From: Wenzhouxiangella sp042310355 | GTDB lineage: Bacteria; Pseudomonadota; Gammaproteobacteria; Xanthomonadales; Wenzhouxiangellaceae | Direction of reading: 5' to 3' | Assembly: GCF_042310355.1 (NCBI RefSeq) | Contig: NZ_JBHJMR010000006.1 | Span: 62,001-126,000 of the forward strand | DNA: 64,000 nucleotides | Shown here: positions 42,521 to 51,973 of the stretch, one piece after another | Layout: each line of letters begins with the position of its first letter | Numbering within the stretch: position 1 is the stretch's first letter | Position numbers and translations under genes: made by a program | The notes under the pieces: model-generated | Told to the model about the DNA's origin: nothing | Seen by the model: only the letters and a program-made list of their open reading frames with translations | Database searches by the model: none

Positions 42521-44656
42521 CTATGGACAGATCAGCCCCCCGCTAAGCGAGTCTACGTCATCGATCGTCTGCACGACTGCGTCACCGTAGCCATCCTGCA
42601 CGACGAGCGACGCGGTGTAGTTGCCGCTTCCGCCGGCGCTGGTGCCCCAGTCCCGGCCGAACGCGATTCGGTACGTTCCATCGGCCGCAATCGACAAAGG
42701 TGGTGAAGCCGCATCGGCATTTTGCCCGCCACAGGAATAGTCAAGCGCCGAGCCGGTCCACAAATTGGTTCCCGACAGCGGCTCGCCGGGCGCGAATGCG
42801 GCCAGTCGCACGACTGAAGCACCGGTGACCGCAGTCGCTTCAGCGCTTAGCGTCGACCCGGCCCGCAACCCGATATCGAAGACATCCTGGCAACTCTCCG
42901 ATACAGTACAGGCCCAGCTCGACCCCGCGGTCCAGAGCCAACCGCAGCGTCCGCCCGGCGCGAGCGAGTCGACATCATTGTCGATGAGCAGAGGCGGGAC
43001 GAAATGGTCGCCCTGCGCGGAAATGGTCAATCGGTAGCTGCCGCTCGAACCGGCGCTTGAACCCCAGTCACGCGTCACTGCAAGGGTGTGCGTACCGGTA
43101 CTCGATACCGGATAGGGAACGGGGAAATCCGAACTGTTCTGCCCGACGCACTGGCGATCTTCATTGGTGTTGGTCAGCAGATTGATATCGCCGAGGCTGA
43201 CTCCGGGCGCGTGCAGCGCAATCCGCGGAACCGAGTTGCCGGTCACTTCGGTTACCGCCAGCTCGAGCGAGCTGCCGGCTTCAAGACCGAGCGACAAGAC
43301 GTCCTGGCAGCTGTCTCCAACCGGGCAGGCCCATGAGGAATCGATGACATAGGACGCATCGCAGAGCACGCCCACTGCCTCGCTTTCCACGTCATCGGCC
43401 ACGGCCGTCAGCGCTCCAGGAAACTCGACCGAGGAGGTGATCGAGACCGAGTAGCTTCCCGAGGCACCGGCGCTGCGCGCCCAGTCTCGCCCGATCGCGA
43501 TCCGCCAGGTACCGGCCTGGCCGGTGAAGAAGCTCGCCTCATCGTCGGCGCCTTGCTCAGCGCACAGGTGATCACTGTTGGTTCCCAGCAGGGCATTGTT
43601 GCCATCCAGGCTTTCGCCCGGCCCGAACGCGGCAAGACGAGCATTCGAGCTGCCGGTGAGATCGCTGACCTTGATGGTCACCACGGCGCCTGCCTCCAGA
43701 TCGACCTCGTAGACATCCTGGCAACTCGTGCCAGTGGCGCATGTCCAGCTGCCACTCGTGCTCAGCTTCTTCTGGAAGAACCGGTCGCTGAAAACTCCGT
43801 CCGTGAGCCCGGGAATAGCGTACCCCTGCCAGCCCTGGCGGACGTCATCGAACACGAACAACTGGCCATTGGCGAAACCGGAACGGCGCGAGCCGCCGTT
43901 GACGTCTATATCGAGCTGCGCGGCCAGTTCGAAGGTGCCGGTAGTGTCGAACAGGGCAACAACGTCAGTCGCTTGGTCCACGACACCCAGCAGGTCGAAG
44001 CCCGGAAGGTGGACAATCCCGTCTTGGGGGACGCTCGAGATGCCGGCAGCGACAAAATCGAGATTGACCGAGCCGGCCAGGGAGCCGTCGCTTCGATTGA
44101 CGATGTTGACAGTGTTCGTACTCGAACGTGAATAAAACACATCCGCATCGGCGTCATAAGCGGGCGCCGTCTGGGATCCCAGCAGACCCGGAAGATCCGG
44201 AAGCAGCTCCGTGGTCGCGCCGGTGAGGTTGCCGGAGGCGTCGGTGCCGGGAAGAATCAGGCCAGGAGGGCCACTGACCGCACTGTAGGAGACAACCTCC
44301 AGTTGAGCGGTATTGGCGTTGTACACCCAGGACCTGGGGTCGATGTTCAAGGGCGCGACGGTTGACACCGGGGCGCCGCCGGATGGCCCGAACACCATGG
44401 CGGTCACGCTGGTGCTCCCAGTATTCGAGCCGTAATAACGATCGAAACCGGGATGATAGGCGATCGGCGAGGCAACGCTGACGAAGTTGCCATCCAGATC
44501 GAGAAAAATGGTGCGCGTCGCGCTGATCACCGTCCCTCTAAAGGACGACGCTTCGACCACGGAGAAATCCGACCGGTTGGTTTCGGCGCCAACGGGCGAC
44601 GCCAGCGCAACGAGACAGGCCGCGCACGCGGCCGCGAAGCGAGTGATCGGGGTCAT
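42521..44656 (-). CDS. Exported protein with three Cys-rich PPC-like repeats
   Basis: 711 residues. AAAGGAG precedes the ATG, and the signal peptide ends near 'VALASPVGAET'. Residues about 25-290 look like a beta-propeller-type domain and end 'GLTDGVFSDRF', the motif that elsewhere ends proteins. Three repeats of about 135 residues follow, each with 'SWxCxxxxSCQDVxxxxLxAG...GRDW..SAG.SGSY' and further Cys. They resemble bacterial pre-peptidase (PPC) domains stabilised by disulfides. No catalytic domain is seen, so it is probably a surface or matrix protein. Confidence 0.75.
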   Translation of the reverse strand: MTPITRFAAACAACLVALASPVGAETNRSDFSVVEASSFRGTVISATRTIFLDLDGNFVSVASPIAYHPGFDRYYGSNTGSTSVTAMVFGPSGGAPVSTVAPLNIDPRSWVYNANTAQLEVVSYSAVSGPPGLILPGTDASGNLTGATTELLPDLPGLLGSQTAPAYDADADVFYSRSSTNTVNIVNRSDGSLAGSVNLDFVAAGISSVPQDGIVHLPGFDLLGVVDQATDVVALFDTTGTFELAAQLDIDVNGGSRRSGFANGQLFVFDDVRQGWQGYAIPGLTDGVFSDRFFQKKLSTSGSWTCATGTSCQDVYEVDLEAGAVVTIKVSDLTGSSNARLAAFGPGESLDGNNALLGTNSDHLCAEQGADDEASFFTGQAGTWRIAIGRDWARSAGASGSYSVSITSSVEFPGALTAVADDVESEAVGVLCDASYVIDSSWACPVGDSCQDVLSLGLEAGSSLELAVTEVTGNSVPRIALHAPGVSLGDINLLTNTNEDRQCVGQNSSDFPVPYPVSSTGTHTLAVTRDWGSSAGSSGSYRLTISAQGDHFVPPLLIDNDVDSLAPGGRCGWLWTAGSSWACTVSESCQDVFDIGLRAGSTLSAEATAVTGASVVRLAAFAPGEPLSGTNLWTGSALDYSCGGQNADAASPPLSIAADGTYRIAFGRDWGTSAGGSGNYTASLVVQDGYGDAVVQTIDDVDSLSGGLICP

Positions 44657-44984
44657 GCGGCAACTCCTTTCCTGAAGTCGTCCGGCACGACACTCGCACC
44701 CGTTTTTAAGAGAGCTATATCACATAATTATCCCAAAACGTGATTGACGTCAATACTGTGTGCTGATTCAGCACATGTGAGCCATCAGGCACCCGGGAAA
44801 AACCAGGACACCCACGATTTCCCAGGCCAAATCGCACTGTGGTGCAGGAAATAGCCTACAAATCGTGGATGTCCTGGATTCTGGGTGATGGATTTTGGAC
44901 TAAACGCCGCTAGAAGGGAGTCGGGTCGCCCTCTGAAGGCGCGGGCGACCACTGTCTGTTTCGGAACCAATGGCTGTGTCGGAC
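44657..44984. other. Intergenic region with an 85-bp two-ended mini-element
   Basis: AT-rich promoter-like sequence for the PPC-repeat gene lies at about 44700-44760 (AGCTATATCACATAATTATC), with a TGCTGATTCAGCA palindrome at 44761. Then comes the mini-element at 44797-44881: left end GAAAAACCAGGACACCCACG, hairpin CGATTT...AAATCG, decayed palindrome, right end AAATCGTGGATGTCCTGG. Nothing else is recognisable. Confidence 0.65.
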
Positions 44985-45437
44985 TCAGCAGTTTTCCGTT
45001 GTGTCACTCGAAGCCCGCGAGCTCACCACGCTGCGCGTCCCTTCGGTCTGCACGCCAATCAGCGCCCAGCGGTCCTCATTTAGTTGGTATGAAACGATCG
45101 AGTTCACTTCACGCTGCAACCCGCCATCGGAGTCGGCATAGAACACCGAGGTCACTCTGAATTCGAGCACATCGCCTTTGCGGATGGCGCTCCGAACTGC
45201 GGTCGAGTCGGCCCAGTCAAACTGGGCTGCTCCGGCACCGACTACTGCGGTGCTCACGAACTGATAGTGGTGGGTCAGGTCCGACACGATCCGATGGTCG
45301 TCTGGTGCCGAGAGAGTCTGGCTCGGCGCGTCCATCGTTGTGGGCTCTGGATTCGATGCGGCGCGGAGTTCATCGACCGGCAAGTGGATGGTCAATGCGA
45401 CAACAAGAAGAGAAATGAACAACTTGGCTGAGGGCAT
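44985..45437 (-). CDS. Exported hypothetical protein
   Basis: 150 residues. The signal peptide is 'MPSAKLFISLLVVALTIHLPVDELRAAS'. The mature part 'YQFVSTAVVGAGAAQFDWADSTAVRSAIRKGDVLEFRVTSVFYADSDGGLQREVNSIVSYQLNEDRWALIGVQTEG' is a single small domain ending in a lone Cys. I do not recognise the family. It stands alone, with AAGGAT before the start. Confidence 0.6.
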   Translation of the reverse strand: MPSAKLFISLLVVALTIHLPVDELRAASNPEPTTMDAPSQTLSAPDDHRIVSDLTHHYQFVSTAVVGAGAAQFDWADSTAVRSAIRKGDVLEFRVTSVFYADSDGGLQREVNSIVSYQLNEDRWALIGVQTEGTRSVVSSRASSDTTENC

Positions 45438-45666
45438 GAGTGATCCTTGATCTCGTGGAATGGAGGGCGATCTTTGATGTGCGAGCGTAAACGTTCAGTT
45501 GCTCAGGCTCGAAATTTGAGACCCCTGCCACGAGTCGTGGTTCCCCGGATATCTGGGCGTGGTCGAAGAAGCCCCCGCGACACGGGCTCGCCGATTGCCC
45601 GTGTCCTCCGATTCGATCCCATGCCGTAGTCCTGTACAGGCACCCAGAATATCCAAGGATCGAAGA

Positions 45667-47955
45667 ATGACGAAAGTTCACGCGTTTTCACCCGCGTCGG
45701 CGGGGCTGGCCCTGTTTTTTTCGCTGATGGCTTTTTCCGGCCCTGCGATTGCGCAGACGACTTACACCATCAATTCTCTCGGTGACCAGGCTGGTCAGAA
45801 TGACGCCATCTGTCTCTCCACGGCCGGAACATGCACGCTGCGGGCCGCGCTCCAGGCCTCGATCTTTGCCTCCCCGCCCATCACCATCGAGATCGATGAT
45901 GGAATTCCCACCAACTCCAGCGGGAATTCCATCATCGATGTCAACAGTCCGTTGCCGCCCATTGTGGTCCCGACCACGATTGCCGGCGAGACCCATCCTA
46001 ATTACTCCGGCGGCGGCTTCACCTACCTGGTGATCAACGGCAATTCCGGGGTCGACGATGCCAATGGTCTGACGCTTAGCGGTGCTTCGGGCTCAACCAT
46101 TCGCCACATCGCCGTGCGCGGATTCGGCGAAGACGGCATTCTTGTCGCCAACGGGACCAACTACACCATTACGGACAACGTGATCGGCGGCAGTTGGGTG
46201 AATACCGACGTTCCGATCGACGGTAACGGCGGCGCCGGAATTCGCATCTTGAACGTACCGTCCGCAGGCGATGCAACGCTTGTACAGAATAATGTCGTGA
46301 TGGCCAATGATGGCAGCGGTATCGTCGTTCAGGACGGGACTGAAAATGTGTTGATCCAGGGCAATGTGATCGGATTGCGGCCGCCACTGCTTTCCTCCGG
46401 TGCCTTTCGGCCTCAGGCAGGCAACGGTGGTTACGGCATTCTGATCGATGCTGATGCCGGCGCCGACAACCTGATCGGTCTGTTCTCCGGCAACACAATT
46501 TCCAACAACGGAGAGACGGGAATATTCATCAGAGCCGACGGGCAGTCGGTGTTCGGAAATCGCGTCGGGGTGCCGCACGAAGGCGAGGTTGCATCGGGCT
46601 TCGTCTCGTCGGAATACCGTAACGGCGGTGGCGGCATCTTGCTGAACAGTTCCGAGAACACGGTCGGTGGGACCGGTGGCCAACGCAACGTGATCGGTCA
46701 CAATACGCTTTTCGGCATCGGAATCGGCGGTTTGTCCCCAGCCGACGACAACTCCGTCATTGGCAATTGGATCGGCACCGATAGCGAAGGTTCATCGCTC
46801 GGTCATATCACCGGTATCCAGGTATCCAATGGATCCGGGAATTTGATCCGTAGCAATACAATTTCCTTCAACACCTTGGGCCTGGTCATCAAAAGTAGCG
46901 GCGGTTCCTATCACCGAAATACGATTGTCGGGAACTTCGATACAGGTGTCAGATTTGAGGCCGCCGGTCAACTGGGAACAACCGACTGGGCGGACGCGAA
47001 CGTGATCGGAGACCAGCCCGTGGGCGTTTCGGTCGAGGACTATGAGAGCGACAATCCAACCGGCGTGGCAATGATCAGGAGAAACTACATTGGGACGAAC
47101 GCCAACGGGGATTTCCTGGGGAATGAAATCGGTGTTGCGGTTGAAGGAACGGAGAATCGGGTATGGATCGGCCAGAGTGGCGCCGGCAACGTGATCGTGG
47201 ACAACACTACGGGTATCAAATTGCGCGGCGGTGCCTCCGAGGTGCTCGTGGCTGGGAATTTAATAGGTTTGCACAGCAATGGGCAGGGTATGAGCAACGG
47301 ACGGGGGATCTGGTTGCGGGAACATTTGGGGACAGGTGCCTTTGACAATCAAATCGGCTTTCCGGTTGCCGACACTATCAATCCGGAAACCTGGTCGCCG
47401 GGATCCGGTCTGGGCAACGTCATTGCGAACAACATGATCGGTATCGATCTGTTCGACGCCGGTGATGGGACGGTCAATAATGTCATTCGCGGAAATCACA
47501 TTTCCGGGGGGACGGTCACTGAAGTGCCCGGCATCGATCTGGGCATGGTTGAAGTCGATGTTGGCGGGGCGGCGACCGGGCCGAATAATCAGATGAATTA
47601 TCCGGAGTTCGACCCGGCTCAGACGCAGGTCAACCCATCGGCGGGGGAAATCGAATATCGCTTTCGCGTTCAGACGAACGCGTCCAATGCCGCCTATCCG
47701 TTGGTCATCGACTTCTATCTCGCCGACGGTGACACGCAGCAGGGAATGATCTTCCTGGGCTCGGATGAGTACCTCGCTTCGGAGGCCTTCGCGTTTCGCT
47801 CAGGCACGCTGCCCATCCCTGGAGGAGCTCCCGGTAGTGGATTTCTGGTTGCAACCGCTACCGATGCCGACGGCAACACCAGTCAATTCACCATCGAGCC
47901 GGCGGAACTGCAGCTGCCCGACTCGCTGTTTCAGGATCGCTTCGAAACTCCGTGA
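45667..47955 (+). CDS. Exported right-handed beta-helix protein ending in FQDRFETP
   Basis: 762 residues from MTKVHAFSPASAGLALFFSL, a signal peptide ending 'GPAIAQ'. 'TINSLGDQAGQNDAICLSTAGTCTLRAALQAS' matches the CSLREA-type N-terminal domain. Residues about 120-600 are parallel beta-helix rungs with repeated 'GNVIGxN', 'NxIxGN' and 'NTIxxN' turns (NosD/pectate-lyase-like). The C-terminal beta-sandwich includes 'EYRFRVQTNASNAAYPLVIDFYLADGD'. Proteins of this type are exported adhesins or carbohydrate-active surface proteins. Ends LPDSLFQDRFETP. Confidence 0.85.
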   Translation: MTKVHAFSPASAGLALFFSLMAFSGPAIAQTTYTINSLGDQAGQNDAICLSTAGTCTLRAALQASIFASPPITIEIDDGIPTNSSGNSIIDVNSPLPPIVVPTTIAGETHPNYSGGGFTYLVINGNSGVDDANGLTLSGASGSTIRHIAVRGFGEDGILVANGTNYTITDNVIGGSWVNTDVPIDGNGGAGIRILNVPSAGDATLVQNNVVMANDGSGIVVQDGTENVLIQGNVIGLRPPLLSSGAFRPQAGNGGYGILIDADAGADNLIGLFSGNTISNNGETGIFIRADGQSVFGNRVGVPHEGEVASGFVSSEYRNGGGGILLNSSENTVGGTGGQRNVIGHNTLFGIGIGGLSPADDNSVIGNWIGTDSEGSSLGHITGIQVSNGSGNLIRSNTISFNTLGLVIKSSGGSYHRNTIVGNFDTGVRFEAAGQLGTTDWADANVIGDQPVGVSVEDYESDNPTGVAMIRRNYIGTNANGDFLGNEIGVAVEGTENRVWIGQSGAGNVIVDNTTGIKLRGGASEVLVAGNLIGLHSNGQGMSNGRGIWLREHLGTGAFDNQIGFPVADTINPETWSPGSGLGNVIANNMIGIDLFDAGDGTVNNVIRGNHISGGTVTEVPGIDLGMVEVDVGGAATGPNNQMNYPEFDPAQTQVNPSAGEIEYRFRVQTNASNAAYPLVIDFYLADGDTQQGMIFLGSDEYLASEAFAFRSGTLPIPGGAPGSGFLVATATDADGNTSQFTIEPAELQLPDSLFQDRFETP

Positions 47956-48023
47956 ACGTCTATTGCTGTATCCGTTCACCTGAGAGGCTCTCTGAGAAAG
48001 CACAGCGGATCGATCCGAGTGGT

Positions 48024-48063
48024 GTAGGAAATGTTCTCCAAATCGTGGGTGTCCTGGGTTTCC
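48024..48063 (+). repeat. Solo RAYT right end
   Basis: GTAGGAAATGTTCTCC (decayed palindrome) followed by AAATCGTGGGTGTCCTGGG. Confidence 0.7.
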
Positions 48064-48108
48064 TTTTGTTCCTGGTCCCAAGTTGGGGAAGTGGGTAGCT
48101 GCACCTGA

Positions 48109-49557
48109 TCAAGGCGTATCGAGCGTCAACTGCTCGCGAGTGTTGACCGAGACTCCGCCGTAGGCAAGCTCTGCCGTGTCCAGGCCTTGCGGCACGTCGT
48201 AGATCAGGCTGAACGCGCGCGGCTCGCCGCCGGCGGGGAGCCAGAACGGCTCTTCGAGCATCAGAGGTCCACGCAGGTAGGCGCCGAGCAGCTCGATCGG
48301 CTCGCCATCCGGCCCGGTCAGCGACAGTCGCCCGCTGATGGCCATCATGCCGCCGGTCTGGCTGTTGTTTCGCATCGAAGCATCGAGACGAAGCAGCGCC
48401 CGGCCCTCGCCGGCGCGATGATCAGAAAATTCTTCGATTCGCGCGGCCCGGTGAATCGTCAGCGGCGTCGGATCATCTTCGATAACCAGAAGCTCGGACG
48501 GCGCCGACCCGGCGTCGGCTTCATCGAACAGCTCGAAGTGCATCGTCTCGGGGATCCCGTCCTCGATGCCCTCACCCTGGAACATCGGATAGTGCACGGC
48601 CAGTTCGACGCGCCCGGCATCGGCCGGGATCGGGAACACCGCCCGGCCGCCGGCCCAGGCATCCGGGAGAAGCGCCGGCTCGGCGGGCAGGTTGCCCAGC
48701 GTCAGCTCGCGGGTGTAGCCGTGGCGGCCATCGACGACGACCTGGAGCAAGCCGGCCGCCTCGACGTACTCCATGACCTTGGGCAGATCGATCCGGGCGT
48801 CGATTTCCGCGTCCCGATCCATCGCCAGCGCGTCGGCTTCAAGCGTCCAGAAGCTGCGCCCAAGCAGTTCGACCACCAGCCACTGCATGCCGTCGGGAGC
48901 GGGCACACCCTGCCAGCTTGATTCGCGCGCAGCGTCTGCCACCGCCAGCTCGAGTACATCGTTGCGCTGCGGCTCGCTTGCAGGACCGTCGCTACCGTCG
49001 GCTTGCGCCGCGATCGATTCGTCGATCGCCAGCGGTTCCGACCCGGCCAGGTGCACGACGACCGGCGCGTACTGGTCGTGGTAATAGCGCAGCGACAGCG
49101 ATTCGATATCGTCTTCGGGCACTGGGTAAACGACCCGGCCGGACTCGGTCGCGCCGATGTAGGGCAGGATGAAGTTGGGTTTCAGCGTGTTGAGTTCGGC
49201 GACCGAACGTGACACCACGCGATCATTGATCAATAGGTACATCTGTCGCGGCACCGATGCGACCAGCAGCTGTTCCTTGTAGTCGAGATCGAACATCAGG
49301 TCGGCCGGCATGCGGTTCTCGACCTCGACATCGACTACCAGCCAGCGATGCCCCGGCGGCGGATCGCGCTCGTCGACGCGCTCGGCAACCTCGACCCGCG
49401 CGACCTCGAACAGCATGGCGCGGCTGCAGCCGGCCAGTTCCAGTTCGGCGTGAACGCCGGGGCGGGCCAGTTCGCCTGGCGTCGGTGAATCGGCGGCGAG
49501 GGTTGCGGTCGAAAACGCCAGCACGGCGAAGGCGAGCGTGCGAAATAATGCGTCCAT
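48109..49557 (-). CDS. Exported protein, third gene of the vWA operon
   Basis: 482 residues from MDALFRTLAFAVLAFSTATLAADS, a signal peptide. The mature protein has two similar beta-rich halves (for example 'GHRWLVVDVEVENRMPADLMFDLDYKEQLLVASV' and 'GMQWLVVELLGRSFWTLEADALAM'), then a C-terminal domain 'ALLRLDASMRNNSQTGGMMAISGRLSLTGPDGEPIELLG'. DUF4352-like Ig folds are possible, but no family is recognised. It starts 8 nt after the transglutaminase-fold gene, so the two are co-translated. It is probably a periplasmic or surface partner of the two larger proteins. Confidence 0.7.
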   Translation of the reverse strand: MDALFRTLAFAVLAFSTATLAADSPTPGELARPGVHAELELAGCSRAMLFEVARVEVAERVDERDPPPGHRWLVVDVEVENRMPADLMFDLDYKEQLLVASVPRQMYLLINDRVVSRSVAELNTLKPNFILPYIGATESGRVVYPVPEDDIESLSLRYYHDQYAPVVVHLAGSEPLAIDESIAAQADGSDGPASEPQRNDVLELAVADAARESSWQGVPAPDGMQWLVVELLGRSFWTLEADALAMDRDAEIDARIDLPKVMEYVEAAGLLQVVVDGRHGYTRELTLGNLPAEPALLPDAWAGGRAVFPIPADAGRVELAVHYPMFQGEGIEDGIPETMHFELFDEADAGSAPSELLVIEDDPTPLTIHRAARIEEFSDHRAGEGRALLRLDASMRNNSQTGGMMAISGRLSLTGPDGEPIELLGAYLRGPLMLEEPFWLPAGGEPRAFSLIYDVPQGLDTAELAYGGVSVNTREQLTLDTP

Positions 49558-49565
49558 GGTCACTC

Positions 49566-51950
49566 CTATCCGCAGGGGTCGGGCATCAGGCCGTCGACGA
49601 TGATGCCGTTGGCTTCGCCGAATACCGAGTCGAGCGCGGCCAGGTAGATCTTCGAGTCGATCGCCCAGCTTGCGATCTCGCCAAAACGATCGGTCAGCTT
49701 GCCGAGCGCGTTGCCGGCAGCGATATCGAGCCCGGTCTTGACGATGCAGCACTGCATGCCCGAAGCCGACGGCCGGGTCAGGATGCAGTTCCAGACCGCC
49801 TGCACCGTGGCGACGGCCGAGACCGCGTTGTCGATCGAATTCATCAGCACAAGAATCTGCTCGGTCATCTGGCCGCGGCCGTCCGGGCCGATGCCCAGCG
49901 TCGTGCCGGTGTTCGGGTCGACCCGCCACCAGCTGGGGTTTTGACCGGCTGCCGGCTCGGCCGCCATGACGACCGTGTCGCCGTGGGCCAGCGTTCGAGC
50001 CACGCGCGCGGCCAGGTCTTCGTCCAGCGTGGACGGCAGGTCGGCCGCGTCGATCGAGCGCCATTCAGCACCGGCATCCAGCGCGCGGGCAAACTCCAGG
50101 CTGGTATTGCGGGCCGAGCCGCGGTCTTCGATCAGTTCCGCCTCGAGCACGGTATCGAGTACGCCCTGGTCCAGGCGCGCCCGGCGGGCATCAAGCGTGG
50201 CGCCGGGCCGAACATCGACGCGATTCTCGATGATGTCGAATCCGCGCGTCATGGCCGGCTGACCATCAACAAAGTCCATCCGTTCGGTCGTCGACAACAG
50301 GTTCAGCCCGGTCAGGACCATCGCCTCATCCTGCCGGCTGCGCGCGTTGCGGTGGTGGGCCAGGCTGACCAGTTCGATTCCCGAGGCCGACAGCAACTCG
50401 ATCGCCTTGCCCATCAAGCCGGGGTTGCCGCGACGCGCGGCGTGCACCGCGCCCAGCGTGGCGCGGCGGTTGGCGAGCGCGCCGTGCAGCAGGTGTCCGA
50501 GCGTGTAGTCGACCGGCCACCAGTGGGCCTGGGCCAGGATTTCGGTCGACGACAGCATTTCGACCGCGCGTCGAGCGCGCAGCGCGTCGTTGAACTCGAG
50601 TTCGAGCTCGCGCTCGGCCCGCCGGTGCGGCCCGAGCACGTCCATCAGCGCGCGCTCGTGCAGGATCGGATCGGCCCCCGGTTCGAGGATCGACAGGCGA
50701 AGGAAAACGGCCGTCAGCTCCGGAGCCGGGCCGGAATCGCCGCGACCGGCGCTGATCTGGCCGAGCATGCCGGAGGCTTTCTCGGCCAGTTCGGCCTGGC
50801 CGGTCGCGGCCATCGCAACGACCCGGCCATCCGAGCGGATGCGCAGATCGTATTCGGGCGTGCCGCCGATCGTGATCAGCGGCATCCAGTCGTCCTGGGA
50901 CTTCAGCCGTTCCGGCAGCGTCGACGGCGCGTCGCGTCCCTGGCCGCCGAACAGGCCCTCGGCGCCGGGCAGGTCCATCGGGTGCAGGTCGACGGCGATG
51001 GTTCGACCCACCAGATCGATCGCGGCGATCTCGTGGGTCAGCGCGGTGTTCTCGCGCAGGCGACCCCCGTCCAGGCGCTCGGCGACGATCTCGAGCTTCA
51101 ACCGATGGTGTTGCTCGGTCGGGACTTCATCCGGCCACAAGGTCTGCTCGGCAGCGTCGGCCAGGCGGTCGCCGGGTGCATGACTTGAAAGCGACGGATC
51201 CAGGTCCTGCCAGCCCGAGCCGGTTCGAAGCTGCACCCACCAGTGGTCAGCAATCGATTCCCGCAGCGCGTCTCGGCGCTCCGGATCGTCGGGTTCGGCC
51301 CAGGCGATTCGGTCATGGAGCGCGCGACTCTGACGCTCGACCTGCTCGGCCACCCGCTGCTCGAGCGCCTGCGCGCGCTGCTCGACTTCGCGCACGCTGG
51401 CTCGGATGGTCTCGACGTCTGCATTCAATCGATCGGCGACGCGTGCGTAGTCTTCGGCATCGGTGTCCGGGTTGCCTCGATTGCGGTCGGCGGATGAGGC
51501 GCCGGAGGGCAAACCGTCAAGCAGGCGATCGACGGCTTCCTCGCCAAGACCGCTGCGCGCCAGGCGCACCTCGTGCCCGGCCGACTCAAGCAGCGCGGCC
51601 AGCAACAGCGCGCGGTCGGCGTGGCTGCCGTCTCTGTCCATCAAGGTGCCGCGTGCACCGCGCAGCACGCCGCGATAGGCGATCCAGCGGGTGTTGTCGC
51701 GGACCCAGGCGAACAGGTCGGCCGGGTCCTCGCCGATCGCCCGCTGCCGGGAAGCAACGTCGAAGCCCCGGGTCGGAATCTCGTCCAGGCCTTCGCGAAT
51801 GGCCGAGTACAGGTCGCGCAACTCGCCCTCGGCCCGGGCAAAGCGGTCGGACGACGCCTCCTGGCAGGCCGAGGCCGCCGACGCCGGGGCCGGCGCAAGG
51901 CAGACCAGCGTGAAGACCAGCGTTAGCGAAATGGTTCGTATGTGCTTCAT
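49566..51950 (-). CDS. Exported transglutaminase-fold protein, second gene of the vWA operon
   Basis: 794 residues from MKHIRTISLTLVFTLVCLAPAPASA, a signal peptide. Residues about 80-150, 'ADLFAWVRDNTRWIAYRGVLRGARGTLMDRDGSHADRALLLAALLESAGHEVRLARSG', match the transglutaminase-like core, but the position of the catalytic Cys holds no cysteine. It may be a non-catalytic binding version. A coiled coil ('VETIRASVREVEQRAQALEQRVAEQVERQSRALHDR') follows near residues 175-215. The remaining 500 residues are uncharacterised, with a cysteine-containing C-terminus 'VWNCILTRPSASGMQCCIVKTG'. It lies 23 nt after the vWA gene. Confidence 0.75.
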   Translation of the reverse strand: MKHIRTISLTLVFTLVCLAPAPASAASACQEASSDRFARAEGELRDLYSAIREGLDEIPTRGFDVASRQRAIGEDPADLFAWVRDNTRWIAYRGVLRGARGTLMDRDGSHADRALLLAALLESAGHEVRLARSGLGEEAVDRLLDGLPSGASSADRNRGNPDTDAEDYARVADRLNADVETIRASVREVEQRAQALEQRVAEQVERQSRALHDRIAWAEPDDPERRDALRESIADHWWVQLRTGSGWQDLDPSLSSHAPGDRLADAAEQTLWPDEVPTEQHHRLKLEIVAERLDGGRLRENTALTHEIAAIDLVGRTIAVDLHPMDLPGAEGLFGGQGRDAPSTLPERLKSQDDWMPLITIGGTPEYDLRIRSDGRVVAMAATGQAELAEKASGMLGQISAGRGDSGPAPELTAVFLRLSILEPGADPILHERALMDVLGPHRRAERELELEFNDALRARRAVEMLSSTEILAQAHWWPVDYTLGHLLHGALANRRATLGAVHAARRGNPGLMGKAIELLSASGIELVSLAHHRNARSRQDEAMVLTGLNLLSTTERMDFVDGQPAMTRGFDIIENRVDVRPGATLDARRARLDQGVLDTVLEAELIEDRGSARNTSLEFARALDAGAEWRSIDAADLPSTLDEDLAARVARTLAHGDTVVMAAEPAAGQNPSWWRVDPNTGTTLGIGPDGRGQMTEQILVLMNSIDNAVSAVATVQAVWNCILTRPSASGMQCCIVKTGLDIAAGNALGKLTDRFGEIASWAIDSKIYLAALDSVFGEANGIIVDGLMPDPCG

Positions 51951-51973
51951 GGCAAGTTTCCTTGGAAATGCAT

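Noticed and set aside
48109..50064. 651-codon version of the third vWA-operon gene starting at 50064
   Set aside because: The extra N-terminal part is an out-of-frame reading of the transglutaminase-fold gene; the ATG at 49557 gives a signal peptide 8 nt after that gene.
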